This document shows, one piece after another, positions 16,589-25,012 of a stretch of DNA of 64,000 nt. The stretch is from contig NZ_FOQA01000004.1 in NCBI RefSeq assembly GCF_900113635.1, positions 186,001-250,000 on the forward strand, given 5' to 3'. The translations under genes and the position numbers were made by a program. Position 1 is the stretch's first letter. The number at the start of each line of letters is the position of its first letter. The stretch is from Tindallia magadiensis. Its GTDB lineage: Bacteria; Bacillota; Clostridia; Peptostreptococcales; Tindalliaceae. The notes under the pieces are model-generated. The model ran no database searches. It was given only the letters and a program-made list of their open reading frames with translations, and was not told the origin of the DNA.

Positions 16589-19495
16589 CATTTTTACTTC
16601 TTCTTTAATTCTATTCAACACACTTAACTCATATGGATTTTTAATCATTAACGCATAGTCCTGAGCATCTTCAATAAATTTTTCCGCTTTTTCTGCATTG
16701 CCTTTTTCTGCCTGAATCAGAGCCATATAGAGATTTGCAATAGATCTACGCCAAAATATTTCATATTCATTGAAATAATCCAATGCTTTTACCAAATATT
16801 TTTCCGCATTATTAGATTCTCCCATCTGATAGCAAGCCAATCCCATGCCCGTATAAAAAACAGCAATCGAATGATGCCGGACATCCTTTTGCGAACAACC
16901 TTCTACAGCCTTTTGATATTGTTCAAATGCCTGATGATATTCTTGACGATTTCTGTGTATTTCTCCTTTGTAGTATCGGCAAGCAGATACATGAACCACG
17001 TGTTGACGATTCTTAGCTTTCATGCCTGAAACCGCTTTAATGGCTTCGTTCAAAACTAATTCTGCTTCGTCAAATTGATGGCTCATCATAAGATACAACC
17101 CTTTTAGACGCAGAAAAATAGGTGTTCGATCCGGATAATCTTTTTTCTCTGCCATCTCCATCGCCTGATCAATATACTGAATCATCACATCTGGCTGCTG
17201 AGTCTGTATTCCATAGTTTACCATTTGCTGATATCCATTCATTGCATGATCCCAGTTTTCTGCTTCTAGGGCCAATTGAATCATTTCTTTGGTAGTTTCC
17301 AGGCCCGCTTCATATTCACCTTCCCGAATCAATAAGCGTCCTTTTAAGTGGAGAAAAGAAAGATGCCAAAACCGTACTTCTTCTTCTTGCAAATCTTCCG
17401 GATCCATTTTTTTCATAATGGCTTCCACCTCTTCAAAGTAAACCATGGTTTCTTCCCGACTAAGAAATACAGACTGTCTGGGAAGATTTCTTAAATGAAT
17501 GGCACTGGGAAACAGCTCATGATAGTAATCGAGATAACTATTTAAGTATTTCATGATGTATTTTAATGCCTTAGGGTAATCGCCACCCTGCTTAAAATGA
17601 TGAATCAAGTCTGTATACCGGAGAACATCTCCCGTATTTCCACGAAGTTGTTCCTCTAACTGAATGCCTACACGTTGATGAAGCAATCTTCTTTTCGATA
17701 GTGATTGTTGCTCATACACATAGTCACGAAACTTTTGATGCACGAATTCTATTGTAGTTTTATTTTCTTCAATGACTTCTCTTAAAATACCTCGTTCCAT
17801 CAATTGTTGCAGCATTTCAATGACTTCTAGGTCATCTGCACTACTGATTTCTGCTACGCGACTTACAGGAACACGATGAAAAAACAGTGAAATCAATTCT
17901 AAAAGTTTTCTTGTTTCTTCCGGCATTTCTTGCAACCGACTCTGCAAAATATTTTGAGCTTTGACAGAAAGTTTCCTGGTACTTCCATAAGTTTGTAATG
18001 CATTGATGTATTCTGCAACAAAAAATGGGTTTCCTCGAGTTTCTTCATAAACCTTTTTCCCATCTTTTTCATCGATTTTTTCATTTCCCGCTTCTCGTTT
18101 CAGCCACTTTAGTGTTTCTTCAAAACTGAACCGTCTCAAATTAATTTGCACCAAAGAGCTTTTCTGCTTTGTCATTGCTGTTAAAGATGCCTTCCGTTTT
18201 TCATATCCATCCCTTATGGTTGTTAAGAATAGTACTGGCAAGGTTTTTTCTTGTAAAATTCTCTGTAATAACTGTAAACTTACAGAGTCCATCCAGTGCA
18301 AATCTTCAAAAACAAAAATAAGTTTTTTATTGATGGTTACTTTTTTCAGCATTCCTACAACCGCCTCAACAAGATTAAGCCGTTGTCCTTCTTCCCATGC
18401 CGCTTCTTTCAATGGATCCGCGTCCGAAGTTAACAAAGATTCAAAAATCGGAAACTGTCTGGATATCTGGTATATCCAGCTTTCTGGTAAATGAAGTCCG
18501 TCCCCTTCCACCAGGGTTGCTATCTGTGAAAAAACTGGCTGCCATGGTTTTAATAAAAAGTGTTCTTCTTGCTGATAACAATTGGACTCTAATACTTCTG
18601 TATCAGCAGCGGTTTCACTTTCAAGAAATTTTTGAACCAGTAAGGTTTTTCCAATTCCAGCTTCTCCACATATCATGATTATTTGGGGTGAAGTCTGTTG
18701 AAAAAAAAGATTCACTTCACGTTGAAGCTGCTGCCATTCTTTTTCCCTTCCAAAAATAACGGTCTTACTTTTTCTACTTTCCGCTAGTCCCTCTGGCTGA
18801 CGTTGACGCAACACTTTTTCATAAAGTGCTTTTGTTCGAGCTTCCGGTTGAATTCCCAGTTCTTCTTTTAACACCTGAGTTGTTTCTTCATAAACTTGTA
18901 CCGCTTTATGAAATTGACCCTTTTGCAGGTATGCTTCCATCACTTTTCTTCTTGCTTCTTCGTCAAATTCATCCTGCCGTATTAACGCTTTCCCCAGTTC
19001 TAAAATCTGATCGATATCACCCGCTTCTTCCGCTCTTTTTATTTCGTGATGAAGTTTTCGTAAGTAGATCTCTTCATATTCCTGCCTTTTCTTTAGCATC
19101 CATCCATCAAAATCTTCTGCATCTTTCACTGAAAATCCTTGCAAAAATTCTTGTTGGTAATTTTTCCAGCTGTTTTTTTCCTCTGATAAGAAGTTCTGAA
19201 TATCTGTATACCATTTCCAATCCGGATTCATAATAAGCTCTTTTTGATTTGGTGTTAAAATACTTTCTTCGCCAATTGTTTTTCGTATTTTATAAAGAGC
19301 ATTCCGCAAATTTTTTCGTGCTGTTTCTTCCGGAAAATCGCCCCATAACAAATGCATTAACTCCGACCGAGAAGCTTTTCCGTTTATTAGTAAGTAATAA
19401 AAAGCAGCTTCCGCCTTTCGGTAAGGAAGACGAATAGACTCTCCATCCAGCAAAACAGATGGCGTTTTTAACAGAACGGCCTGTATTGTCGGCAT
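16568..19495 (-). CDS. SARP-type transcriptional activator with AAA ATPase and TPR domains
   Basis: A 975-residue regulator. Residues ~1-95 form an OmpR/SARP winged helix ('LLWGDFPEETARKNLRNALYKIRK'), ~100-235 the bacterial transcriptional activation domain ending 'YEETTQVLKEELGIQPEARTKAL', ~265-500 an AAA/STAND ATPase (Walker A 'GEAGIGKT', Walker B 'FVFEDLHW'), and the rest TPR-like helices. It has no receiver domain, so signals probably act on the ATPase/TPR part. Position next to hutH suggests control of histidine utilisation, but no target site was identified. ATG 19495 follows AAAGGAGGG; TTG 19501 is too close to that site. Confidence 0.85.
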   Translation of the reverse strand: MPTIQAVLLKTPSVLLDGESIRLPYRKAEAAFYYLLINGKASRSELMHLLWGDFPEETARKNLRNALYKIRKTIGEESILTPNQKELIMNPDWKWYTDIQNFLSEEKNSWKNYQQEFLQGFSVKDAEDFDGWMLKKRQEYEEIYLRKLHHEIKRAEEAGDIDQILELGKALIRQDEFDEEARRKVMEAYLQKGQFHKAVQVYEETTQVLKEELGIQPEARTKALYEKVLRQRQPEGLAESRKSKTVIFGREKEWQQLQREVNLFFQQTSPQIIMICGEAGIGKTLLVQKFLESETAADTEVLESNCYQQEEHFLLKPWQPVFSQIATLVEGDGLHLPESWIYQISRQFPIFESLLTSDADPLKEAAWEEGQRLNLVEAVVGMLKKVTINKKLIFVFEDLHWMDSVSLQLLQRILQEKTLPVLFLTTIRDGYEKRKASLTAMTKQKSSLVQINLRRFSFEETLKWLKREAGNEKIDEKDGKKVYEETRGNPFFVAEYINALQTYGSTRKLSVKAQNILQSRLQEMPEETRKLLELISLFFHRVPVSRVAEISSADDLEVIEMLQQLMERGILREVIEENKTTIEFVHQKFRDYVYEQQSLSKRRLLHQRVGIQLEEQLRGNTGDVLRYTDLIHHFKQGGDYPKALKYIMKYLNSYLDYYHELFPSAIHLRNLPRQSVFLSREETMVYFEEVEAIMKKMDPEDLQEEEVRFWHLSFLHLKGRLLIREGEYEAGLETTKEMIQLALEAENWDHAMNGYQQMVNYGIQTQQPDVMIQYIDQAMEMAEKKDYPDRTPIFLRLKGLYLMMSHQFDEAELVLNEAIKAVSGMKAKNRQHVVHVSACRYYKGEIHRNRQEYHQAFEQYQKAVEGCSQKDVRHHSIAVFYTGMGLACYQMGESNNAEKYLVKALDYFNEYEIFWRRSIANLYMALIQAEKGNAEKAEKFIEDAQDYALMIKNPYELSVLNRIKEEVKMKTSSLH

Positions 19496-19576
19496 TAGCA
19501 ACCCTCCTTTCTTTTATCAAAGTGTTTCTATTTTTTCATTATATCAAATGGAGGCTTCTTGGTCATAGAATTGCAT

Positions 19577-19606
19577 AAAAAAACCTGTCAGTAACAGGGT
19601 TTTTTA
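19577..19606. terminator. Bidirectional terminator hairpin
   Basis: A-rich, short stem (CCTGT/ACAGG core) flanked by an A run on one side and a T run on the other, between the SARP gene and the peroxiredoxin relic. Confidence 0.75.
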
Positions 19607-19627
19607 GAAACGATTCGAATGCTTTCT

Positions 19628-19896
19628 CTACTTTTTGCCTATTTCACTACCACCATCTGAAGGCATTGGAAAGGCACGTCTTTATTAACCATCTTAGAAA
19701 TTTCGTGATCATTCCACATTTTGTGAACAAACACACTGTCAACACTGCAAGACAATACTTCTACGCCCAGCTCTTTAAGCTCATCATGTTTTTCAGCAAC
19801 TGCTGATATTTCAGTAGCTCAGACAAAAATAAAATCACCTGGGTAAAAACATAACAGTACCCATTTCCCCTTAAATTCTTCCAGGTCAACATTAAC
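19628..19896 (-). pseudogene. Decayed 2-Cys-type peroxiredoxin with TGA at the peroxidatic position
   Basis: Translation of the minus strand from 19896 reads 'VNVDLEEFKGKWVLLCFYPG' then 'DFIFV', a TGA codon (19821-19819) and 'ATEISAVAEKHDEL', continuing to 'HKMWNDHEISKMV' and 'KDVPF'. In AhpC/Prx proteins that stretch is 'PGDFTFVCPTE', so TGA replaces the peroxidatic Cys. A one-base deletion follows 'DVPF' (restoring the frame gives 'PMPSDGGSEIGKK' then stop). The first ~30 residues are interrupted by stops and the C-terminal ~100 residues are missing. The Thr and Pro of the motif are also changed. Either a dead selenocysteine peroxiredoxin (PrxU type) or a Cys gene with a nonsense mutation. 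Confidence 0.8.
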
Positions 19897-20069
19897 AGAT
19901 TAACGCTATTTCAAACACAGATTCTTAAATAAAATAGTTTTCACTACGGGTTACCTCTATCATCGTTAAAGCCAGGAAGGTGAAAGAATGTGTCGCAAAT
20001 GGATTTCTCCTTATGTTATAATAACAGCCATACAGATTGATAAACAGCGATATTGAAAGGAGTTTTTCT

Positions 20070-20876
20070 ATGAAGCACCCTACCCATAACGGCGATTTAT
20101 ATTTTGAAGTTATCGGGCCAGAAGCCGCTCCGGTTCTGGTTTTTACCCATGGCGCCGGATTAAATCATCAGATGTTTCGCGATCAGGTCCGTTATTTCAG
20201 CGACCGCTATCGCTGTTTGATCTGGGATCTTCCTGGTCATGGCAACTCTTATCGCCTGAAGAAACCCTTTAGGTTCACCGAAATGCCACAACAGATAATG
20301 GGTATGCTAGACGCTATTGGCGCTAAAAAAGCTACCCTAGTCGGTCAGTCCATGGGCAGTATGATTAGTCAGTATACAGCTGATCTTTACCCGGATCGAG
20401 TAGAGGGAATTATCAGCGTTGGAGGATCTCGTCTAAAAACAGACAAACTTAGTAATTTTCAGCGTTTTATGTTTAAGATGATGCCTCTGTTTTTTCGTCT
20501 GGTTCCAGAAAAAAAGTTTTTTTACCGTATTTCTGTCAGTAAAGCCATCACTCCGGACGCAAGAACTTTTTATGAGGAATCCTTAACAAAAATGGGTCGA
20601 TCCCAATTTTTTCACGTTTGGCGTGGACTAATGGAAAGCTTTGAGCTAGGTGTTGATAAACCCATATCTCACCCATTACTTATTCTCCACGGAGAGCATG
20701 AATCGCCAGCTAATCTGTTAGAGGAAGCTTCTCAATGGAACGAATCCTCACCTAATAGCCGACTTGTTATCCTTTCAGGTGCTGGCCACAATGCTAATAT
20801 GGACGCTCCAAAGGATTTTAATCAGGAAGTAGATATGTTTCTTAACCAATTACCTTATAAACAACAACAGCAATAG
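20070..20876 (+). CDS. Alpha/beta-fold hydrolase
   Basis: A 268-residue hydrolase. Oxyanion-hole motif 'THGAGLNHQMF' (~30), nucleophile elbow 'VGQSMGSMIS' with Ser (~95), Asp/Glu region 'LLILHGEHESPAN' (~215) and catalytic His in 'LSGAGHNANMDAP' (~245) complete the triad. Esterase- or C-C-hydrolase-like; substrate unknown. ATG 20070 (MKHPTHNG) follows AAAGGAG; an upstream in-frame ATG at 20037 has no ribosome site. Nineteen bases before the SpoIIM-like gene, so probably cotranscribed. Confidence 0.87.
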   Translation: MKHPTHNGDLYFEVIGPEAAPVLVFTHGAGLNHQMFRDQVRYFSDRYRCLIWDLPGHGNSYRLKKPFRFTEMPQQIMGMLDAIGAKKATLVGQSMGSMISQYTADLYPDRVEGIISVGGSRLKTDKLSNFQRFMFKMMPLFFRLVPEKKFFYRISVSKAITPDARTFYEESLTKMGRSQFFHVWRGLMESFELGVDKPISHPLLILHGEHESPANLLEEASQWNESSPNSRLVILSGAGHNANMDAPKDFNQEVDMFLNQLPYKQQQQ

Positions 20877-20895
20877 CAGAGAAAGGAGCAGCTTA

Positions 20896-21513
20896 ATGTT
20901 ATTCCAGCTTTTTATCAAACCTTTTTCCCAGCATCGAAAATGGTTTTTTCTTTCTTCTCTTCTTTTTTTTGGCTCTCTCTTCCTTTTCAAAGCCTTAGCT
21001 TTTATTTATTATGAAGAAATCCTTCAGCTCTTCAGCCTTTTTTTTGATGATTTAGAAGAGCTTGCCTCTGATGTTTTTTTTGGCCCATCTATGTGGCAAG
21101 GGGTTCGGATTCTTTTTATGAACAATCTACGGGCTTCGCTGATGATGTTACTAGGTGGAATTATCCTGATTTTCCCTATTTTAGGAATCATCGTCAATGG
21201 TGGATTAGTGGGGGCTGTTTCCGCCTTGGTTCTTAAGGAGGGAAGCATGGGGCTTTTTGGATTTTATGTAGTCGGCATCCTGCCTCATGGTATATTTGAA
21301 CTTCCCGCTATCCTTCTTAGCGGTGCTATTGGACTGAAAATTTCTAAGGAAATTATTTCACCCCCTCAAAACGAAAGCCGGAAGCGAAGGCTGAAAAAAA
21401 ATTATCAGGCTGCTTTGTGGAGCTTACCACTTGTCATCACTTTACTTGCCATCGCCGCTGTCTTAGAGGTTTTTCTTACTCCCTGGCTGATGGAGCTATA
21501 TTTTTTAACTTAG
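20896..21513 (+). CDS. Stage II sporulation protein M-family membrane protein
   Basis: A 205-residue protein with about five transmembrane segments. 'FMNNLRASLMMLLGGIILIF', 'GIIVNGGLVGAVSALVL' and 'GILPHGIFELPAILLSGA' match the SpoIIM/DUF95 family conserved core (the 'PHGxxE' motif). SpoIIM itself works in the DMP machine remodelling septal peptidoglycan, but many family members are not sporulation genes. Here it follows an alpha/beta hydrolase and precedes a secreted peptidoglycan-binding protein. AAAGGAG precedes ATG 20896. Confidence 0.85.
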   Translation: MLFQLFIKPFSQHRKWFFLSSLLFFGSLFLFKALAFIYYEEILQLFSLFFDDLEELASDVFFGPSMWQGVRILFMNNLRASLMMLLGGIILIFPILGIIVNGGLVGAVSALVLKEGSMGLFGFYVVGILPHGIFELPAILLSGAIGLKISKEIISPPQNESRKRRLKKNYQAALWSLPLVITLLAIAAVLEVFLTPWLMELYFLT

Positions 21514-21625
21514 TGGCCATGTTATTTATCAAACGCTTGAATTTGGCATTTTGATATAAATATGGTAGACTGTTGAACGATGTGTGACAATATGCACAGG
21601 CAAAAAATCATTCAGGAGGTCTACT

Positions 21626-22456
21626 ATGTTCCCTAAAAAACCAATTGGAACTTTGAGTGTTCTTATACTGCTAACCATAGCCGTTATGTCACTCACACCT
21701 GTATATGCTTATTCAGAAGGCGTTGTTCTTCGCTATGAAATGGAGAATCATGATGTCTTAACCTTACAAAAGGATTTAAGCACCCTCGGCTTTTTTCACG
21801 TTGCACCTACCGGTTATTTCGGTTCCCTTACCAAAGAAGCCGTCAAAGATTTTCAAGAAGCCCACGGATTAGTGGTTGATGGTTTAGCCGGTCCAGCAAC
21901 CCTTAGAAAAGTACAAGGTCTAGCCTCTAATGGCGATGAGAAGCAAACCGTTTCCAGAGGAAGTCAGCGAAACCGAGAGTCCTCGGTGCAAATGCTTTCT
22001 TGGTTTGACGAAGTAAAGCCTTTGTGGAATCGTGGAGAAAAAGCAGTGATCACCGATGTGGCCACTGGCTTACGTTTTAATGTACAGCGTACATATGGCA
22101 GAAATCATGCTGATGTTGAAACCCTTACAAAAGAAGATACTCGTATTTTAAGAGAAGCCATCGGTGGAAGCTGGAGCTGGGAGCGTCGACCAGTTATTGT
22201 AGAAATAAAGGGACATCGGATTGCCGCATCTCTGGCTCCAATGCCTCATGCTGGTGTGGATGGACTCCCTACAAACGAAACTGTTAATAACCGAAGTGGT
22301 GGATTTGGAAGGGGTGCAAACCTAAATGCTGTACATGGCAATGGAATGAGCGGTCATATGGATATACATTTCAAAGGAAGCCTCACTCACGGAAGCAGCT
22401 CTACTTGTTCTGATCATCAAAGAGCTGTCGAGAGGGCTTATCGCTCCGGTAGTTAA
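21626..22456 (+). CDS. Secreted peptidoglycan-binding protein with uncharacterised His-rich C-terminal domain
   Basis: A 276-residue exported protein: signal peptide (residues 1 to ~30, ending 'TPVYAYS'), a PG_binding_1 domain (~38-95, 'LQKDLSTLGFF', 'TKEAVKDFQEAHGLVVDGLAG'), a Ser/Arg-rich linker and a ~140-residue C-terminal domain. That domain carries regularly spaced histidines ('NHADVETL', 'MPHAG', 'GHMDIHF', 'THGSSS', 'DHQRAVERA') suggestive of a metal site. Similar tails occur in clostridial cell-wall proteins, but I know no assigned activity. ATG 21626 follows CAGGAGGT; the frame opens at 21584 without a ribosome site. Confidence 0.85.
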   Translation: MFPKKPIGTLSVLILLTIAVMSLTPVYAYSEGVVLRYEMENHDVLTLQKDLSTLGFFHVAPTGYFGSLTKEAVKDFQEAHGLVVDGLAGPATLRKVQGLASNGDEKQTVSRGSQRNRESSVQMLSWFDEVKPLWNRGEKAVITDVATGLRFNVQRTYGRNHADVETLTKEDTRILREAIGGSWSWERRPVIVEIKGHRIAASLAPMPHAGVDGLPTNETVNNRSGGFGRGANLNAVHGNGMSGHMDIHFKGSLTHGSSSTCSDHQRAVERAYRSGS

Positions 22457-22483
22457 TTTCGTGCTATAACTTGTTCGGTCTAA

Positions 22484-22523
22484 AAAAAGCCCTGCTCTTT
22501 ATTTGCAAAGAGCAGGGCTTTTT
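22484..22523. terminator. Bidirectional intrinsic terminator
   Basis: A 17-bp perfect inverted repeat (22484-22500 and 22507-22523) with A/T runs at both ends serves the convergent peptidoglycan-binding gene and dipeptide epimerase. Confidence 0.92.
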
Positions 22524-22529
22524 CATTAT

Positions 22530-23624
22530 TTAGAAGGATCTCCACTCAATCCCTTTGATTTCTCCAAATCCTAATCCTATTCTTTCCGGAAGTAGAATCT
22601 TGTCTTTTTCGTAGTTTATTCCTCCTGATATTGGATCTTCTGCGCATAGCAGAGGACTGTCTAAATCTACTTTGGTAACCACTTTTTTTGCCGCCGCCAG
22701 ATGAGCTGCCGCCGTCACGGCTATTCTGCTTTCCAACATGCACCCCACCATGCATTCTACACCTGCCGTTTCCGCAATTCCGCATATTTTAAGAGCATTG
22801 TGAATGCCACCAGCTTTCATAAGCTTAATGTTTATCATATCCGCCCCACGACATTGGAGCAAACGCCAAGCATCTTCCGGCGAAAAAACACTTTCATCCG
22901 CCATAATAGGCGTCATTACACTATCTGTTACTTTTTTCATTCCTTCAATATCTCCGGCCTTGACTGGCTGTTCTACAAATTCAATGTTAAAACCTTTGTC
23001 TTCCAACTTTTTAATGGCATCAATGGCTTCTTTCACAGACCAACCTTGATTGGCATCCAACCGTAATTTTATGTCGTCACCTACAGCTTTTCGAATTTTA
23101 TCTAATCGCTTTAAGTCTAGCTCAATATTTTTCCCTACCTTTATTTTTAGAGTTTGATAGCCTTCCTGTACGGTTTCCAAACTGTCTTTTGCCATTTCTT
23201 CAGGTTCATTAACACTAATGGTTATGTCTGTCATCAGTTCAGAACGACACCCTCCAAGGATTTGATAAAGTGGTGCCTGGTATCGTTGCGCATACAAATC
23301 GTAAAGCGCCATATCCAAGGCTGCTTTTGCACTGGTATTCCTTACAATAGAATGATTTAGAAATGACATGGTATTTTCAATATCAGCAATGTTTCGACCT
23401 TTCAAACCTTCTAACATATGCTCACGGATTGCTCCTATTACTGACCCTTTTGTATCTCCCGTAATGGCTCCGGTCGGCGGTGCTTCTCCATAACCTTTGT
23501 TTCCTGTATCTGTTTCAATCATCACAATAATATTACTTAAAACAGTGGCAGTTCTCAAGGCGGTCTTAAAAGGCTTCTTTAATGGAATTTCTATTATTCC
23601 AAACTGAACATCTTTTATTCTCAC
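22530..23624 (-). CDS. L-Ala-D/L-Glu (dipeptide) epimerase
   Basis: A 364-residue enolase-superfamily enzyme of the muconate-lactonising subgroup. Catalytic Lys in 'LKIKVGK' (~162), Mg ligands in 'LRLDANQGW' (~190), 'EFVEQPV' (~218) and 'IMADES' (~242), and the second Lys in 'INIKLMKAGG' (~267) are present. Such enzymes invert the terminal glutamate of L-Ala-D-Glu from murein peptides, making it available to peptidases. Start is GTG 23624 behind GGAGGGGAGGG. Last gene of the peptide-scavenging set, 44 bp after the M20 amidohydrolase. Confidence 0.88.
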   Translation of the reverse strand: MRIKDVQFGIIEIPLKKPFKTALRTATVLSNIIVMIETDTGNKGYGEAPPTGAITGDTKGSVIGAIREHMLEGLKGRNIADIENTMSFLNHSIVRNTSAKAALDMALYDLYAQRYQAPLYQILGGCRSELMTDITISVNEPEEMAKDSLETVQEGYQTLKIKVGKNIELDLKRLDKIRKAVGDDIKLRLDANQGWSVKEAIDAIKKLEDKGFNIEFVEQPVKAGDIEGMKKVTDSVMTPIMADESVFSPEDAWRLLQCRGADMINIKLMKAGGIHNALKICGIAETAGVECMVGCMLESRIAVTAAAHLAAAKKVVTKVDLDSPLLCAEDPISGGINYEKDKILLPERIGLGFGEIKGIEWRSF

Positions 23625-23668
23625 GCTTCACCCTCCCCTCCTTCAATAAGGATTTCTTCATTTCATAT

Positions 23669-25012
23669 CTAAACATCATTCCTGAGTGTTGGAATTTTTT
23701 TTATGACTTCAGCGTAAATCTTCAGTCCTTTTATTAAAACACACTCATCAAAATCAAAAGCTTCATGATGATGACCAGCTCCAATGGCTGATCCAAAAAT
23801 CATATACGTCGCCATTCCACCTCTATTTTGTACTTCTTTTATCATCAATGTTGCATCTTCGCTTCCTCCCAAATACTGAATATCAACCACTTCATCCATT
23901 ATACCAAGGTCTTTAACTGTGTTTCCCACTATTTCCGCTAATTCATGATCACAGCTAACCGTACCTGCTTCACCCATTTTCGAAATCTGATAGTAATTGT
24001 TGTGCATGGCCGCTGCATGTTCGATGATTTTAATGGTTTTCTCATACATCAAGGCATTTAATGCTTCCGTTTCTCCACGAGTTTCAATTTCCATCACAGC
24101 TTTCGGAGGAATGACATTTCTAGCTACTCCAGCCTTAAGAACCCCTACATTTACCCTGGTAACACCCTCACTATGAGGTGGAATACTATGAATATTAGAA
24201 GTAGCTGTTACCGCTGCCAATAATGCATTCTTTCCTTTTTCCGGATCACTGCCTGCATGAGCTCCTTCTCCTGTGAACTCCACATCAATTTTAGTTGTTG
24301 AAAGAAAACCCTTTGTTTTCGGAGCAAACTTACCATTTGGCAGCTGAAAACCGATGTGACCTGAGAGAAAAAAGTCCACATCAGCCAAGATTCCTTTATC
24401 AATCATGGCTTTCGCTCCCCGGACACCTTCTTCTGCTGGTTGAAAAATGAATTTTATTTTTCCTTTCAGCTCTTTTTTATTGTCCATTAAATATTCCGCT
24501 AATCCAAGCCCTATAGCCGTATGTCCGTCATGACCACAGGCATGCATCATCCCTTCATTAAGACTTCGAAATCCTTCTACTTGGGGTCGATGATTTTCCT
24601 CGTTGCTTTCTAATACATCATTCGCATCTATATCAAACCGAAGCGCAATGGTTGGCCCAGGCCTTCCTGTTTCCAATATTCCTACTGCTCCTGTGTACCT
24701 TCCCATTTTGTTGATAATGCTAGAGCTTCCTCCTTGCTCTATCGCCCGTTTTATATGCTGTGCTATTACCTCTTCCGAGTCTCTTCCCATAACTGAAGGA
24801 GGATGAATCACTTCTTTACCACTGAGAACATGATACCCTAAGCTTTCTAACACTTCAACAATCCTAGCTGTGGTTCGAAATTCTCTCCAGCCAGATTCGG
24901 CATAACGATGAAATTCCCTGCGATACGCAATTATTTTTTCTTCCAGAAAAGCATCATACTCTCCGCTTGACTGAGAACCCTTATCAAATCCTTCTTTTTC
25001 ACTATTTTTCAT
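23669..25012 (-). CDS. M20 amidohydrolase, AbgA-like
   Basis: A 447-residue M20-family metallohydrolase. Zn ligands and catalytic region are visible: 'ALRFDIDAND' (~118), 'MHACGHDGHTAIGLGLAEYL' (~160), 'QPAEEGVRGAKAMI' (~195) and 'SGHIGFQLPNG' (~220). Resembles subunit A of p-aminobenzoyl-glutamate hydrolase, but no AbgB-like subunit lies beside it, so N-acyl-amino acid or dipeptide hydrolysis is an alternative. Its ATG overlaps the preceding M20 gene's stop codon (ATGA), indicating translational coupling. Confidence 0.87.
   Translation of the reverse strand: MKNSEKEGFDKGSQSSGEYDAFLEEKIIAYRREFHRYAESGWREFRTTARIVEVLESLGYHVLSGKEVIHPPSVMGRDSEEVIAQHIKRAIEQGGSSSIINKMGRYTGAVGILETGRPGPTIALRFDIDANDVLESNEENHRPQVEGFRSLNEGMMHACGHDGHTAIGLGLAEYLMDNKKELKGKIKFIFQPAEEGVRGAKAMIDKGILADVDFFLSGHIGFQLPNGKFAPKTKGFLSTTKIDVEFTGEGAHAGSDPEKGKNALLAAVTATSNIHSIPPHSEGVTRVNVGVLKAGVARNVIPPKAVMEIETRGETEALNALMYEKTIKIIEHAAAMHNNYYQISKMGEAGTVSCDHELAEIVGNTVKDLGIMDEVVDIQYLGGSEDATLMIKEVQNRGGMATYMIFGSAIGAGHHHEAFDFDECVLIKGLKIYAEVIKKIPTLRNDV

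Noticed and set aside
19628-19896. A working selenocysteine peroxiredoxin
   Set aside because: TGA sits at the right place, but the N-terminus is full of stops, a frameshift follows 'DVPF' and the last third is missing; it is annotated as a relic.
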